In this document: positions 1 to 8,335 of the stretch, piece by piece
How the letters are laid out: every line of letters begins with the position of its first letter
How positions within the stretch are numbered: the stretch's first letter is position 1
Assembly: GCF_005048155.1 (NCBI RefSeq)
Contig: NZ_SUMB01000005.1
Coordinates: 124,001-188,000, forward strand
Length of the DNA: 64,000 nt
Direction of reading: 5' to 3'
Source: Streptomyces piniterrae
GTDB lineage: Bacteria; Actinomycetota; Actinomycetes; Streptomycetales; Streptomycetaceae
Program-made: the position numbers and the translations under genes
The notes under the pieces: generated by a model
Told to the model about the DNA's origin: nothing
Database searches by the model: none
Seen by the model: the letters and a program-made list of their open reading frames with translations, nothing else

Positions 1-183
1 GTAGTCCATCTGGGGAGGGTCCGGAAACCGGCGGGAGAGCGAATAGCCGAGGTCGATCACGTCTTGATGGTGTCACGCCGGTGCGGCCGGGGGAGCGCCG
101 GCACCGGCCGGCCCGGGGTCGGCAGTCGGCCTAGGGACCGGTGGCGGAACTCCCTTGCCCGACGACAAGGTGGGGGAATGATC

Positions 184-1779
184 ATGTCTGGTTCTTTGGT
201 GAGGCGATCGGCGGTCGCCGCCCTCGGGGCGGTTGCGCTGGCCGCTCTGCCGGTGCTGCCGGACGTGCCGGGCGGTCTCGGCCCGCAGCGGGCGACGGCG
301 CGCGCTGCGGGCGCGGACGGACGAGGCGACAGGGGTCACGGCGCCGGCCGGCAGCAGAATGCCGACGACTACGACTACGGCTACGGCGACTACGAATTCG
401 GCGACGACGACTACGACTACTACGGCGACGACGATTACGGCTACGGCGACTACGAATTCGGCGACTACGGCGATTACGGCGACTTCGACCCCGAATTCGG
501 CGGCTACGGGGACTACGGGGACTACGGGGAGGGTCAGGGCCACAGTCACCGCCATGGCACGGCCCATCGCCACGGCAAGGCCCACAGCCACGGTCGGAGC
601 CAGGGCCACCATCACCGCAAGGCCCGGTGGCGGGGCGGTTGGGCCGCGTCGCCGCAGGCGCCGAACAACGTCTTCCGCAACAACTGGTCCCGGGTCGGCT
701 TCGCGCGCCAGACCATCCGGCAGGTGGTGCGCGTCAGCACCGGCGGCTCGCAGGCCCGTATCGAGCTGTCCAACCGCTACGGCACTACGCCGCTCAAGGT
801 GGCCGGGGCGACCATCGCCCGCACCGACCACGGTGCTTCGGTGCAGGCCGGCTCGGTGCGGCGGCTGACCTTCGGGCACCGGCGGTCGGCGACCGTCCCC
901 GCGGGGGGCGAGCTGCGCAGCGACGCGGTGGCGCTGAAGGTCCGCGCCCTGGAGTCGCTGACCGTCACGCTGTATCTGGACGAGCCGACCGGCCCGGCCA
1001 CGTTCCACGGGTTGGCCTCGGCCACGAGCTATCGCGCGGACGGCGACCACCGCTCCGATGTCGGGGCCAAGGCCTTCACCAGCACCTCGCGCTCCTGGTA
1101 CTACCTCTCGGGCGTCGAGGTGGCCGGCGGCCGCGCTCGGCACCGCGATGGAGTAGTGGCCTTCGGGGACTCCATCACCGACGGTTTCGGCTCCAGGGTC
1201 GACGCCGACAACCGCTACCCGGACGAGCTGGCCGAGCGGTTCGCCGCCGCCGGGCGGTCGCGCAGCGTCGTCAACCACGGGATCACCGGCAACCAGCTCA
1301 CCAACAACTCGGAGTGGGCCGGCGAGAAGGCCCTGACCCGCTTCCGCAGGGACGTACTGAACGAACCGAACGTGGGCACCGTCATCCTGCTGGAGGGCAT
1401 CAACGACATCGGCATGAGCGAGTGGCAGGGCGTGACGGGCGGTCCGACGCCGAGCCGCACGGTGGAGGAACTGATCGCTGCACAGCGTGAGTTGGTACGT
1501 CAGGCGCATGCGAAGGGCCTGAAGGTGATCGGTGCGACGCTGACGCCGTTCAAGGGCGCGCAGTATTACAACGAGCGCGGCGAGAACAAGCGCGATGCGC
1601 TCAACGACTGGATCCGGACCTCCGACGAGTTCGACGGGGTGCTGGACCTGGACCGGGCGCTCGCCGACCCCGCCGACCGGGACCGGCTGGCGGCGGCGTA
1701 CGACATCGGCGACCATCTGCACCCGAACGACGCCGGCTACCGCGCGATGGCCGACGCGGTGGACATCGACGGGCTCTGA
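184..1779 (+). CDS. Secreted SGNH/GDSL-family hydrolase with Tyr/Asp/Gly-rich and His-rich spacer
   Basis: A 531-aa exported esterase/lipase-type hydrolase. An N-terminal signal peptide (basic start, Ala/Leu-rich core to about residue 35) is followed by a low-complexity block rich in Tyr, Asp and Gly (about residues 61-116). Next come a His/Gly-rich stretch (about 119-149), a beta-type domain, and an SGNH catalytic domain. The catalytic residues are readable: Ser330 in the GDSIT block, a GxND-like block (EGINDIG), and Asp510/His513 in DHLHPND. The ATG at 184 sits 6-7 nt after a GGGGGA ribosome site, so it is preferred over an in-frame ATG at 178. It stands alone and converges on terD. The substrate is unknown; related two-domain SGNH proteins act on acylated polysaccharides or lipids. 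Confidence 0.85.
   Translation: MSGSLVRRSAVAALGAVALAALPVLPDVPGGLGPQRATARAAGADGRGDRGHGAGRQQNADDYDYGYGDYEFGDDDYDYYGDDDYGYGDYEFGDYGDYGDFDPEFGGYGDYGDYGEGQGHSHRHGTAHRHGKAHSHGRSQGHHHRKARWRGGWAASPQAPNNVFRNNWSRVGFARQTIRQVVRVSTGGSQARIELSNRYGTTPLKVAGATIARTDHGASVQAGSVRRLTFGHRRSATVPAGGELRSDAVALKVRALESLTVTLYLDEPTGPATFHGLASATSYRADGDHRSDVGAKAFTSTSRSWYYLSGVEVAGGRARHRDGVVAFGDSITDGFGSRVDADNRYPDELAERFAAAGRSRSVVNHGITGNQLTNNSEWAGEKALTRFRRDVLNEPNVGTVILLEGINDIGMSEWQGVTGGPTPSRTVEELIAAQRELVRQAHAKGLKVIGATLTPFKGAQYYNERGENKRDALNDWIRTSDEFDGVLDLDRALADPADRDRLAAAYDIGDHLHPNDAGYRAMADAVDIDGL
361..620 (+). repeat. Low-complexity DNA encoding Tyr/Asp/Gly then His blocks
   Basis: GAC/TAC/GGC codons repeat in near-identical runs. 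An 11-residue motif DYGYGDYEFGD appears twice, followed by GDYGDYG runs. Then His codons appear every two or three residues. The block lies inside the SGNH hydrolase, between the signal peptide and the folded domains, and probably arose by slippage. Confidence 0.7.
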
Positions 1780-1905
1780 GGCACTTGCGGGAAGCCGATC
1801 GCTGGGCCCCGGGAGCGGCCTGCCCCGGAAGCCCCGGAGACCCCGAGAACCGCCCCCGGAAACGGCCGAGGGCCGGCCCCCAGGGGAGCCGACCCTCCGC
1901 CGTAC

Positions 1906-1965
1906 TCAGGCGCACCCGCCTCAGGCGCACCCGCCTCAGGCGCACCCGCCTCAGGCGGTCACGCC
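1906..1965. repeat. 15-bp tandem repeat between convergent genes
   Basis: The unit TCAGGCGCACCCGCC occurs three times exactly (1906-1950) and a fourth, changed copy follows. It lies between the stop of the SGNH hydrolase and the stop of terD. Read on the minus strand every unit carries TGA in the same frame. No clear hairpin is seen. Confidence 0.8.
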
Positions 1966-1979
1966 GAAGTCGTCACGCC

Positions 1980-2555
1980 TCAGACGTTCACGCCGAAGTC
2001 CTGCGCGATACCGACCAGGCCGGACGCGTAGCCCTGGCCCACCGCGCGGAACTTCCACTCCGCACCGTTGCGGTACAGCTCGCCGAAGACCATGGCGGTC
2101 TCGGTCGCCGCGTCCTCGCTGAGGTCGTAGCGCGCGATCTCGGCGCCGCCGGCCTGGTTGATGATGCGGATGAAGGCGTTGCGCACCTGGCCGAAGTTCT
2201 GGCTGCGGTTCTCGGCGTCGTAGATCGAGACCGGGAAGACGATCTTCTCCACGTCGGCCGGCAGGCCCGCCAGGTTGACGTTGATCTGCTCGTCGTCGCC
2301 CTCGCCCTGGCCGGTGACGTTGTCACCGGTGTGCACGATGGACTGGTCCGGCGTGGCCTTGTTGTTGAAGAAGACGAAGTGCTGGTCCGAGTAGACCTTG
2401 CCGCTCGGGTTGACCGCGATGGCGCTCGCGTCGAGGTCGAAGTCCGTGCCGGTGGTGGTGCGGACGTCCCAGCCGAGGCCGACCGTGACGGCGGTCAGGC
2501 CCGGTGCCTCCTTGGTGAGCGAGACGTTGCCGCCCTTGGACAGGCTTACAGCCAT
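1980..2555 (-). CDS. terD: TerD-family calcium-binding stress protein
   Basis: A 191-aa TerD/CABP domain protein of the usual family length. The N-terminus MAVSLSKGGNVSLTKEAPGL and the Asp-rich GLGWD...DFDLDASA segment (about residues 24-45) are family hallmarks. The Asp residues bind calcium in characterised members. TerD proteins are cytoplasmic and tied to tellurite resistance, stress and, in Streptomyces, differentiation. The start at 2555 follows an AAGGGA ribosome site; an in-frame extension upstream lacks support. It is divergent from arfB. Its exact role here is inferred only from the family. Confidence 0.93.
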   Translation of the reverse strand: MAVSLSKGGNVSLTKEAPGLTAVTVGLGWDVRTTTGTDFDLDASAIAVNPSGKVYSDQHFVFFNNKATPDQSIVHTGDNVTGQGEGDDEQINVNLAGLPADVEKIVFPVSIYDAENRSQNFGQVRNAFIRIINQAGGAEIARYDLSEDAATETAMVFGELYRNGAEWKFRAVGQGYASGLVGIAQDFGVNV

Positions 2556-2790
2556 GGGAAGTCCCTTTCCTTGTCGACTCGTCGAAGCCTCGGGCTCCGC
2601 GTTGCTGATGACGCTACCGTCACCCACCACAACGTCATCAGGGGACCACCAGGTTCCATCGGGCTTTACTTTCTTTGCCGGATCCTGATGCCAGGCCGCC
2701 CCGACGCCACGAAACCCTGATGTCACCGGTCCGTATCACCCTGCGAAAAGCGGGTGACGGAACCGCCGCGGACGCGGGATCATGGGACAC

Positions 2791-3219
2791 ATGTCCGGGC
2801 CCTATGTCATCCGCGGTTCGGTCGCTCTTCCAGAGGCCGAGCTCGTATGGCGTTTCTCGCGGTCCTCCGGTCCGGGCGGCCAGCACGTCAACACCAGCGA
2901 CAGCCAGGTCGAGTTGCGATTCGACCTCGGCGGAACGCAGGCGCTGCCTCCCGTGTGGAAGGAGCGCGCCCTGGAGCGGCTGGCGGGCCGGCTGGTCGAC
3001 GGTGTGCTGTCCGTACGGGCCTCCGAGCACCGCTCCCAGTGGCGCAACCGCGAGACCGCGGCCGTCCGGATGGCCACGTTGCTCGCGCAGGCCACCGCCC
3101 CGCCGCCCAAGCCGCGCCGTAAGTCGCGGATCCCACGGGGCATCAACGAGCGGCGGCTGCGGGAGAAGAAGCAGCGCGGCGAGACGAAGCGCGGCCGCTC
3201 GGGCCGCGACTGGACCTGA
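2791..3219 (+). CDS. arfB: ArfB/YaeJ-like alternative ribosome-rescue peptidyl-tRNA hydrolase
   Basis: A 142-aa release-factor-like protein with the catalytic GGQ motif at residues 29-31, in the context SSGPGGQHVNTSDSQVELRF. The C-terminal tail is rich in Lys and Arg (KPRRKSRIPRGINERRLREKKQRGETKRGR). In ArfB that basic tail enters the empty mRNA channel of stalled ribosomes while GGQ frees the peptide. There are no codon-recognition domains, which separates it from RF1/RF2. An ATG at 2782 is an alternative start. A weak GGGA lies upstream of both. The gene is monocistronic, followed by 18-bp repeats. Confidence 0.92.
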   Translation: MSGPYVIRGSVALPEAELVWRFSRSSGPGGQHVNTSDSQVELRFDLGGTQALPPVWKERALERLAGRLVDGVLSVRASEHRSQWRNRETAAVRMATLLAQATAPPPKPRRKSRIPRGINERRLREKKQRGETKRGRSGRDWT

Positions 3220-3232
3220 GCCCCGCCCGTCC

Positions 3233-3300
3233 CGAAAGCCCCGCCCCTCCCGAAAGCACAGCCGGCCCCGAAAGCGCAGCCGGCGCCGAAAGCTCCCCAA
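3233..3300. repeat. 18-bp imperfect tandem repeat after arfB
   Basis: CGAAAGC begins a repeated unit at 3233, 3251, 3269 and 3287, an exact 18-bp period. Unit bodies differ by a few bases. A second, about 20-bp imperfect repeat (CCGGTRCGTCACCC type) continues to about 3360 and runs into the 3' end of the flavin reductase gene. Confidence 0.75.
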
Positions 3301-3330
3301 CCGCCGGTGCGTCACCCAACTGCCGGTACG

Positions 3331-3945
3331 TCACCCCAGCTGTCGGTACTTCCCCCGGAAGTACGTCAGCGGCCCGCTGTCCTCGTCCGGGATCGACGAC
3401 GTCAGCACCCGCCCGATGACGAGAGTGTGGTCGCCGGCCACCATCCGCTGCTCGGTCCGGCACTCCAGCGTCGCGAGCGCGCCGCCGATGAGCGGCGCCC
3501 CGGCCGCTTCGCCCCGTACATGAGGAATGCCCTCGAAGAGCAGTCGGTCGCTGATGCGGCCTTTCATCGCGAAACGCCCGGCAATCTGGCGCTGCTTCTC
3601 CGACAGTACCGAGACCGCCCAGAGGGGCTGGTCCGCCAGCAGGTCGTCCATGCGCGAGTCGTTGCGAACGCTCACCATCACCAGCGGCGGGTCGAGCGAC
3701 ACCGACAGGAACGCCGTGGCGGTCATGCCGACGTCCTCGCCACTCGGCCCGTCCTCCGGGTCATGGGCGGTGATCAGCACCACGCCGGCGGCGAGACGGG
3801 ACAGGGCGGCACGGAATTCTTCCTCACTCACCCCCTCAGAATGGGGGATCGTCGCCCCGCCCGGCACGGATCCAGGAGAGACGGCGGTTGTGGCGGTGGG
3901 CGTGGTGTCGCCGGCCGGGTCTGCGGCGGGGGTTTTCGTGAACAC
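3331..3945 (-). CDS. Flavin reductase family protein (FMN-binding split barrel)
   Basis: A 204-aa protein with a flavin reductase-like domain at about residues 40-200. Typical features are FRAALSRLAAGVVLITA, the TATAFLSVSLDPPLVMVSV strand-turn segment that contacts FMN, and GDHTLVIGRV near the end. These enzymes reduce FMN/FAD with NAD(P)H and feed two-component monooxygenases. No partner oxygenase is adjacent. The GTG start at 3945 has no ribosome site and may be leaderless. It is divergent from cdgB across a palindrome-rich gap. The physiological partner is unknown. Confidence 0.85.
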   Translation of the reverse strand: MFTKTPAADPAGDTTPTATTAVSPGSVPGGATIPHSEGVSEEEFRAALSRLAAGVVLITAHDPEDGPSGEDVGMTATAFLSVSLDPPLVMVSVRNDSRMDDLLADQPLWAVSVLSEKQRQIAGRFAMKGRISDRLLFEGIPHVRGEAAGAPLIGGALATLECRTEQRMVAGDHTLVIGRVLTSSIPDEDSGPLTYFRGKYRQLG

Positions 3946-4109
3946 GCCACGAACGCTAACTTTTGCTCGGTCCGGCGCGCATCGGACCCTGGGACGACTC
4001 GCGGCCTAGGTCTGACGACGGAGGGCCCGGGTGCCAAAATTTGCGTTCAGGAAGTGTACGGACGTTCCCGCGGGCACCCCTTTCGAGATCATCAATACAC
4101 CCTCACGGA

Positions 4110-4127
4110 CTGTGACTTGAGTCACAG
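4110..4127. promoter_or_regulatory. Perfect palindrome, candidate BldD-type operator, cdgB promoter
   Basis: CTGTGAC-TTGA-GTCACAG is a perfect 7-bp inverted repeat with a 4-nt spacer. Its GTGAC/GTCAC arms match the older BldD half-site rule (AGTGA...TCACC). It lies about 120 bp before the cdgB start. Confidence 0.5.
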
Positions 4128-4141
4128 CACGCGGTAATTGT

Positions 4142-4154
4142 TGACCCTGTGTAC
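4142..4154. promoter_or_regulatory. BldD consensus-like box upstream of cdgB
   Basis: TGACCCTGTGTAC matches 12 of 13 positions of the published BldD motif TNACNCWGNGTNA. In S. coelicolor cdgB is a known direct target of the c-di-GMP-dependent repressor BldD, so the site fits expectation. Binding has not been tested for this sequence. Confidence 0.65.
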
Positions 4155-4164
4155 CGAGTGAACA

Positions 4165-4185
4165 GCTCACTGTGATTCAGTGAGC
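4165..4185. promoter_or_regulatory. Second perfect palindrome in cdgB promoter
   Basis: GCTCACT-GTGATTC-AGTGAGC has perfect 7-bp arms around 7 nt. It lies 60 bp before the cdgB start and just after the BldD-like box. It could be a further BldD half-site pair or another operator. Confidence 0.5.
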
Positions 4186-4244
4186 GTGGAATCGGACGAC
4201 GAAGAATTCTGGAGTTGCTGTCGAGGTCTCAGGGAGAGCGAGCG

Positions 4245-5903
4245 ATGGAGACCGAGTCGGAGCCATACGTCCGTCTTGCGACCCTGCGGCAGCTGCACCA
4301 AGTGGTCGCCGAGCTGAATACCGCACGCAGCCTCGCGGACACCCTGCAGACGGTCGCGGACGGAGTGATCGCCGGGCTCGGCTTCGAGCTGTCCGCGGTC
4401 AATCTCGTCCGGCCGGACGGTGACCTCGTCGTCGCCGCGGTCGCCGGCAGCGCGGGCGCCGAGGCGCTGATGGCCGGGCGGGTCGGCTCCCGGGCGTCCT
4501 GGGACCGCAGGCTGTCGATGGGCGAGCGATGGGGCGAGCTGCGCTTCATCCCGTACACCGAGGGCTGGGTGCTGGACGACGACGACGTCCCGCAGTGGCA
4601 CACGGCCGGGCCCGCGCCCCGCTTCCCCGACGAGTGGCACCCCATGGACCGCCTCCTGGCGCCCATGTACTCGCAGGCCAACGGCGGCGGCGAACTGCTC
4701 GGGGTGATCTCCGTCGACCGGCCGCGCAACGGCCGGCGCCCCGGCGCCTGGGGCCAGGAAGCGCTCCAGATGTACGCCTTCCAGTCCGCCATCGCGATCA
4801 GCAACGCCCGGCTGCGGGCGAACATGCAGCGCGCCCTGGTCCGGCTGGAACGCGAGCAGCAGGCCCTGCGCGCCAGTGAGGAAAGCTTCCGGCAGGCGTT
4901 CGAATACGCGCCGAGCGGGATGGCCGTCGCCGAAATGGGCGGCGACCAGCACGGCCGGCTGCTGCGCACCAATGACGCGCTGTGCCGCCTGCTGGGCCGC
5001 CCGGCCTCCGCCATGCGCCGCTACTCCTTCTCCGACCTCGTCCACCCCGAGGACATCGGCACACTGCTGCGCACCTCCGCCGAGGGCGGCCGCGCCGAGC
5101 TGCGGCTGGCCCGCCGGGACAACACCTACGTCTGGGTCTCGCTCCGCAACTCCGTCGTCGCCGACACCGCCGACGGCCCCCGCTACCTGCTCACCCACGT
5201 CGAGGACATCGAGGAGCGCAAGCGCCATGAGCTGCAGCTCGCGCACCGCGCCAGCCATGACTCGCTGACCGGCCTGCCCAACAGCGCCGAGCTGCGGGCC
5301 CGCCTCGGCGCCCGGCTGTGCGCCCGCCCTCCCGGCTCCGCCGCCGACGCCTTCGCCTCCTCCGCCGGCCACGCCGACCCGGACAGCTTCCGCCCAGACG
5401 GCACCGAGCCGTTCGGCGCGGTCGACGGTTCCGACGGCGGCGTCCCGTTCGACCACCACGTCCACACCATCGCGCCCGAGGACGGGCCGGCGGACGACGG
5501 CTCCAAGGGGCTCGCGGTCCTCTTCTGCGACCTCGACGGCTTCAAATCGATCAACGACCGCTTCGGGCACCACACCGGCGACGCGGTGCTGATCGAGGTC
5601 GCCCGCCGGCTGACCAGCGGCGTCCGCGACGGCGACACCGTCGCCCGGCTCGGCGGCGACGAGTTCGTGGTGCTCGCCGACGGCCTCGGCACCGCCGACG
5701 CCCAGGACCTCGCCGTCCGGCTACGGAACGCGATCATCCCGCCGATCAGGGTCGACGGCCGCGCGGTCCGGGTCGGCGCCAGCTTCGGCATCGGCTGGGC
5801 GAGCTGCGGGATGTCCGCCGAAGAGGTGCTCGCCTCGGCCGACCAGCGGATGTACGTCGAGAAACGGTCCCGCTCGAAGGCCAACCGGCGGGCCGCGGGC
5901 TGA
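4245..5903 (+). CDS. cdgB: Diguanylate cyclase CdgB (GAF-PAS-GGDEF)
   Basis: A 552-aa cytoplasmic c-di-GMP synthase. Domain order is a GAF domain (about residues 15-190), a short coiled linker, a PAS domain (about 205-320) and a GGDEF domain (about 330-548). The active-site signature GGDEF is intact at 470-474. The product-inhibition I-site RDGD at 461-464 lies exactly five residues before it. The GGDEF domain carries a Pro/Ser/Asp-rich insert of about 55 residues near its start. The ATG at 4245 follows AGGGAG; a TTG at 4215 is in frame but unsupported. In Streptomyces this protein controls the switch between vegetative growth and sporulation through BldD. Confidence 0.92.
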   Translation: METESEPYVRLATLRQLHQVVAELNTARSLADTLQTVADGVIAGLGFELSAVNLVRPDGDLVVAAVAGSAGAEALMAGRVGSRASWDRRLSMGERWGELRFIPYTEGWVLDDDDVPQWHTAGPAPRFPDEWHPMDRLLAPMYSQANGGGELLGVISVDRPRNGRRPGAWGQEALQMYAFQSAIAISNARLRANMQRALVRLEREQQALRASEESFRQAFEYAPSGMAVAEMGGDQHGRLLRTNDALCRLLGRPASAMRRYSFSDLVHPEDIGTLLRTSAEGGRAELRLARRDNTYVWVSLRNSVVADTADGPRYLLTHVEDIEERKRHELQLAHRASHDSLTGLPNSAELRARLGARLCARPPGSAADAFASSAGHADPDSFRPDGTEPFGAVDGSDGGVPFDHHVHTIAPEDGPADDGSKGLAVLFCDLDGFKSINDRFGHHTGDAVLIEVARRLTSGVRDGDTVARLGGDEFVVLADGLGTADAQDLAVRLRNAIIPPIRVDGRAVRVGASFGIGWASCGMSAEEVLASADQRMYVEKRSRSKANRRAAG

Positions 5904-6140
5904 GCGCGGCCCGAATGCGCCGCGGCCCCGGAATCCGCCGCGGTCCACGCCCCGGAAAAATGCCGCGTATCTCACACTCGCCGCATCTGCCGCGTTCTGT
6001 CGCGGCACACCCGCCGTTCACCGTCCTGTAGCGATCTTGTGGCCGTTCCGGCTCGGCGTGGCAAGGCCCGGAAGCGGTAGGCTGCGCCGATGCGGCGCGC
6101 TGCCGCCGGGGGCCCGAAAGAGACAGTTCGCGCAGCGACG

Positions 6141-6190
6141 TGCGAACACGTACTGACACGTACGAACGCGTCCTGACGCGTACAGATCGC
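6141..6190. repeat. Five 10-bp helically phased repeats upstream of the carbohydrate-binding protein gene
   Basis: Five successive decamers follow the pattern T-N-C-N-R-A-C-R-C-G (for example TACTGACACG, TACGAACGCG, TCCTGACGCG), the last one degenerate. The 10-bp period puts every copy on the same face of the helix. The array ends 16 bp before the start codon at 6207. The rest of the 303-bp gap 5904-6206 shows nothing else clear. Confidence 0.6.
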
Positions 6191-6206
6191 TTGGGAGTGA
6201 CACGGA

Positions 6207-7115
6207 ATGACGGCCGGCAACAACGGCGCGGACACGCCGGAGAACGACGACCCGTTCGCCTACCTCTACCGCTCGGAAGGCGGCGAGGGCGGCGCACCGG
6301 GCTCGGCGGGCGACGGCGCGCCGACGCGGCAGCCGGGCGTCCCCCGCACCTCCTACAACCAGGTGCGCGCCGTCGGCCAGCGGCAGTACGGCACCCAGCA
6401 GGCCCCGCAGCAGACGTACGGGCAGCAGAACGCCCACTACGCCGCGCCGGAGACGCTGCCCGGCGGCAACGACCGACCCCGGCCCGCCCAGGGCTACGCC
6501 GACGCCCCCGAGCCCCGCCGCCGCAACGGACTGCTGATCGGCGCCGTCGCGGTCGTCGCCGTGGTCTGCATAGGCATCGGCGTGGCGATGCTGACCAACG
6601 GCAACAACGCCAACAAGGAGAACGCGGGGAAGCCCGGCCCGACCGCAGGCGACTCGGTGGCGCCCAGCAAGGAACCGTCCGCCAAGCCGGCCCCCGGCGA
6701 GCTCCCCAAGGGCGATGCGCTCAGCATGCGACTGGAGGGCGGGGCGATCACCGCCAAGGACGTCCCCGGCGCCCGCACCAACACCGGTGCCTACGTCGCC
6801 GGCATGAACACCCCCGGCGCATCGGCCACTTGGACGCTGGACGTCGACAAGGCCGGCCAGTACAAGCTCTGGGTCGGCTACGGCGTACCCGGCAAGGACG
6901 CCAATCTCACCATGAGCGTGAACGGCAAGCCCGACCCCCGGCCGATCAACATGGAGAACTTCGCGCACGCCGACGAGGGCGCCTGGGACAAGGGCTGGAC
7001 CAAGACCTGGTCCTACGTGCAGCTCAACAAGGGCACCAACACCGTCACCCTGTCCTGCGGGGCCGGCAACCAGTGCGAAGTGAACCTCGACAAGGTCTGG
7101 CTGGCGAACAAGTAA
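6207..7115 (+). CDS. Membrane-anchored protein with C-terminal carbohydrate-binding (CBM35/CBM6-like) domain
   Basis: A 302-aa protein. A Gly/Pro/Gln-rich cytoplasmic N-terminus (1-105, with NDDPFAYLYR near the start) leads to one membrane segment (about 109-131, GLLIGAVAVVAVVCIGIGVAML). A Lys/Pro linker follows, then an outside beta-sandwich (about 170-302). The segment ATWTLDVDKAGQYKLWVGYGVPG, the Asn-rich NMENFAH turn and the closing VNLDKVWLA strand are typical of family 6/35 carbohydrate-binding modules. No catalytic domain is present, so binding to cell-wall or extracellular glycan is inferred. A GGGAG ribosome site supports the start. It lies downstream of cdgB and converges on a sugar kinase gene. 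Confidence 0.75.
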   Translation: MTAGNNGADTPENDDPFAYLYRSEGGEGGAPGSAGDGAPTRQPGVPRTSYNQVRAVGQRQYGTQQAPQQTYGQQNAHYAAPETLPGGNDRPRPAQGYADAPEPRRRNGLLIGAVAVVAVVCIGIGVAMLTNGNNANKENAGKPGPTAGDSVAPSKEPSAKPAPGELPKGDALSMRLEGGAITAKDVPGARTNTGAYVAGMNTPGASATWTLDVDKAGQYKLWVGYGVPGKDANLTMSVNGKPDPRPINMENFAHADEGAWDKGWTKTWSYVQLNKGTNTVTLSCGAGNQCEVNLDKVWLANK

Positions 7116-7199
7116 CCCACCCGGCGGAGACGAACACAGGGGACGAGCAGCCGCCGGCGGACAAGTGACACGCCGTCAGGTTCCGTTCGGCGGCGGCCC

Positions 7200-8129
7200 T
7201 CACGCCGCCGACGGGTGATCCGTCACCACGACACGCGGCAACAGCTCGTCGTACGTCTTCACATCGAACTCGCCCGCCGCCGGGGCCCGCACGGTCGCCG
7301 CCGACAGCGCCACCGCGCGGCTCAGCCGGGCCGGCCACGGCAGCCCCTCCACCAGCCCGGACAGCAGCCCCGCCACGGCCGAGTCGCCGGCGCCCGTCGG
7401 ATTGCCGGCGATACGCCGCGGCGGCGCGGCCTGCCAGACACCCTCGGCGGTCACCGCGAGCATGCCCTCCGCCCCCAGGGAGGCGGCCACCGCGTGCGCG
7501 CCCCGTCGCCGGGTGTCGCGGGCGGCCCGCAGCGGCTCCGTACTGCCCGTCAGAGCGGCGAGCTCATCCGCGTTCGGCTTCGCCAGATCGGGACGCGCGG
7601 CCAGCCCCCGGCGCAGCGGTTCACCGCTGGTGTCCAGGAGGACCGGCACACCGGCCCCGCGCGCCGCCCGGGTGAGACGCGCATACACATCGACCGGCAC
7701 ACCCGGCGGCAGACTGCCGCACAGCGCCACCGCCCGTGCATCACCCAGCAGTTCGCGGTACGTACCGAGGAAGCTGTCCCACTCCGCGGGCGAAACGGTC
7801 GGACCCGGCTCGTTGAGCTGCGTGGTGTCACCGGAGTGCTCGTCGACGACGGCGACGGTACGGCGGGTGGCGCCGCCGACCGGCACCAGCGCGTCGGTGA
7901 CGTCGGACTCCTGGGTGAGCAGCGCACGCAGCGCCTCACCGGTGCCACCGCCCGCGAAGCCGGTCGCGACCGTCCGGTGGCCGAGCGCGGCCAGCACACG
8001 GGCGACGTTCAGGCCCTTGCCGCCGGGGCGCTCGGTGACCTCGGTGACCCGGTGCGTGCTGTGCGGACGGAGCCGGGGCACGCGATAGGTGATGTCCAGG
8101 GCGGCGTTCAGCGTGACCGTGAGGATCAT
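7200..8129 (-). CDS. PfkB-family 1-phosphofructokinase/tagatose-6-phosphate kinase-type sugar kinase
   Basis: A 309-aa ribokinase-fold kinase. The N-terminal MILTVTLNAALDITYRV and the RPGGKGLNVARVLAALGH segment (substrate-lid glycines) mark the 1-phosphofructokinase (LacC/FruK) branch. The C-terminal NPTGAGDSAVAGLLSGL holds the catalytic Asp and anion hole of the PfkB signature. It phosphorylates a sugar phosphate with ATP; the true substrate cannot be read. The ATG at 8129 follows GGAGGGGGA. It lies 206 bp downstream of nagA on the same strand, so an amino-sugar or tagatose-type catabolic role is plausible. No fructose PTS gene lies beside it. Confidence 0.85.
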   Translation of the reverse strand: MILTVTLNAALDITYRVPRLRPHSTHRVTEVTERPGGKGLNVARVLAALGHRTVATGFAGGGTGEALRALLTQESDVTDALVPVGGATRRTVAVVDEHSGDTTQLNEPGPTVSPAEWDSFLGTYRELLGDARAVALCGSLPPGVPVDVYARLTRAARGAGVPVLLDTSGEPLRRGLAARPDLAKPNADELAALTGSTEPLRAARDTRRRGAHAVAASLGAEGMLAVTAEGVWQAAPPRRIAGNPTGAGDSAVAGLLSGLVEGLPWPARLSRAVALSAATVRAPAAGEFDVKTYDELLPRVVVTDHPSAA

Positions 8130-8335
8130 GATTCCCCCTCCCGCGCCGGGCAGCCGCCGGTCCGACGGGTAGGACGGCCGCACCGGCGGCCGCGTATGGA
8201 CAAGTGCGCGAGCGATCATGCCATCCGGACGGTGGTAGGCCCAGACCCCCGCCACCCACCGTCCGGTCCGCGTTCACCTGGAAGACGGCCACCGCGCGCC
8301 CGGGAGGACGCACCCGGGCACCCGCCACCGACGCA

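Noticed and set aside
64..183. Earlier start for the first SGNH hydrolase
   Set aside because: The extra 40 residues are Arg/Gly-rich and would bury the signal peptide. GGGGGA favours the ATG at 184.
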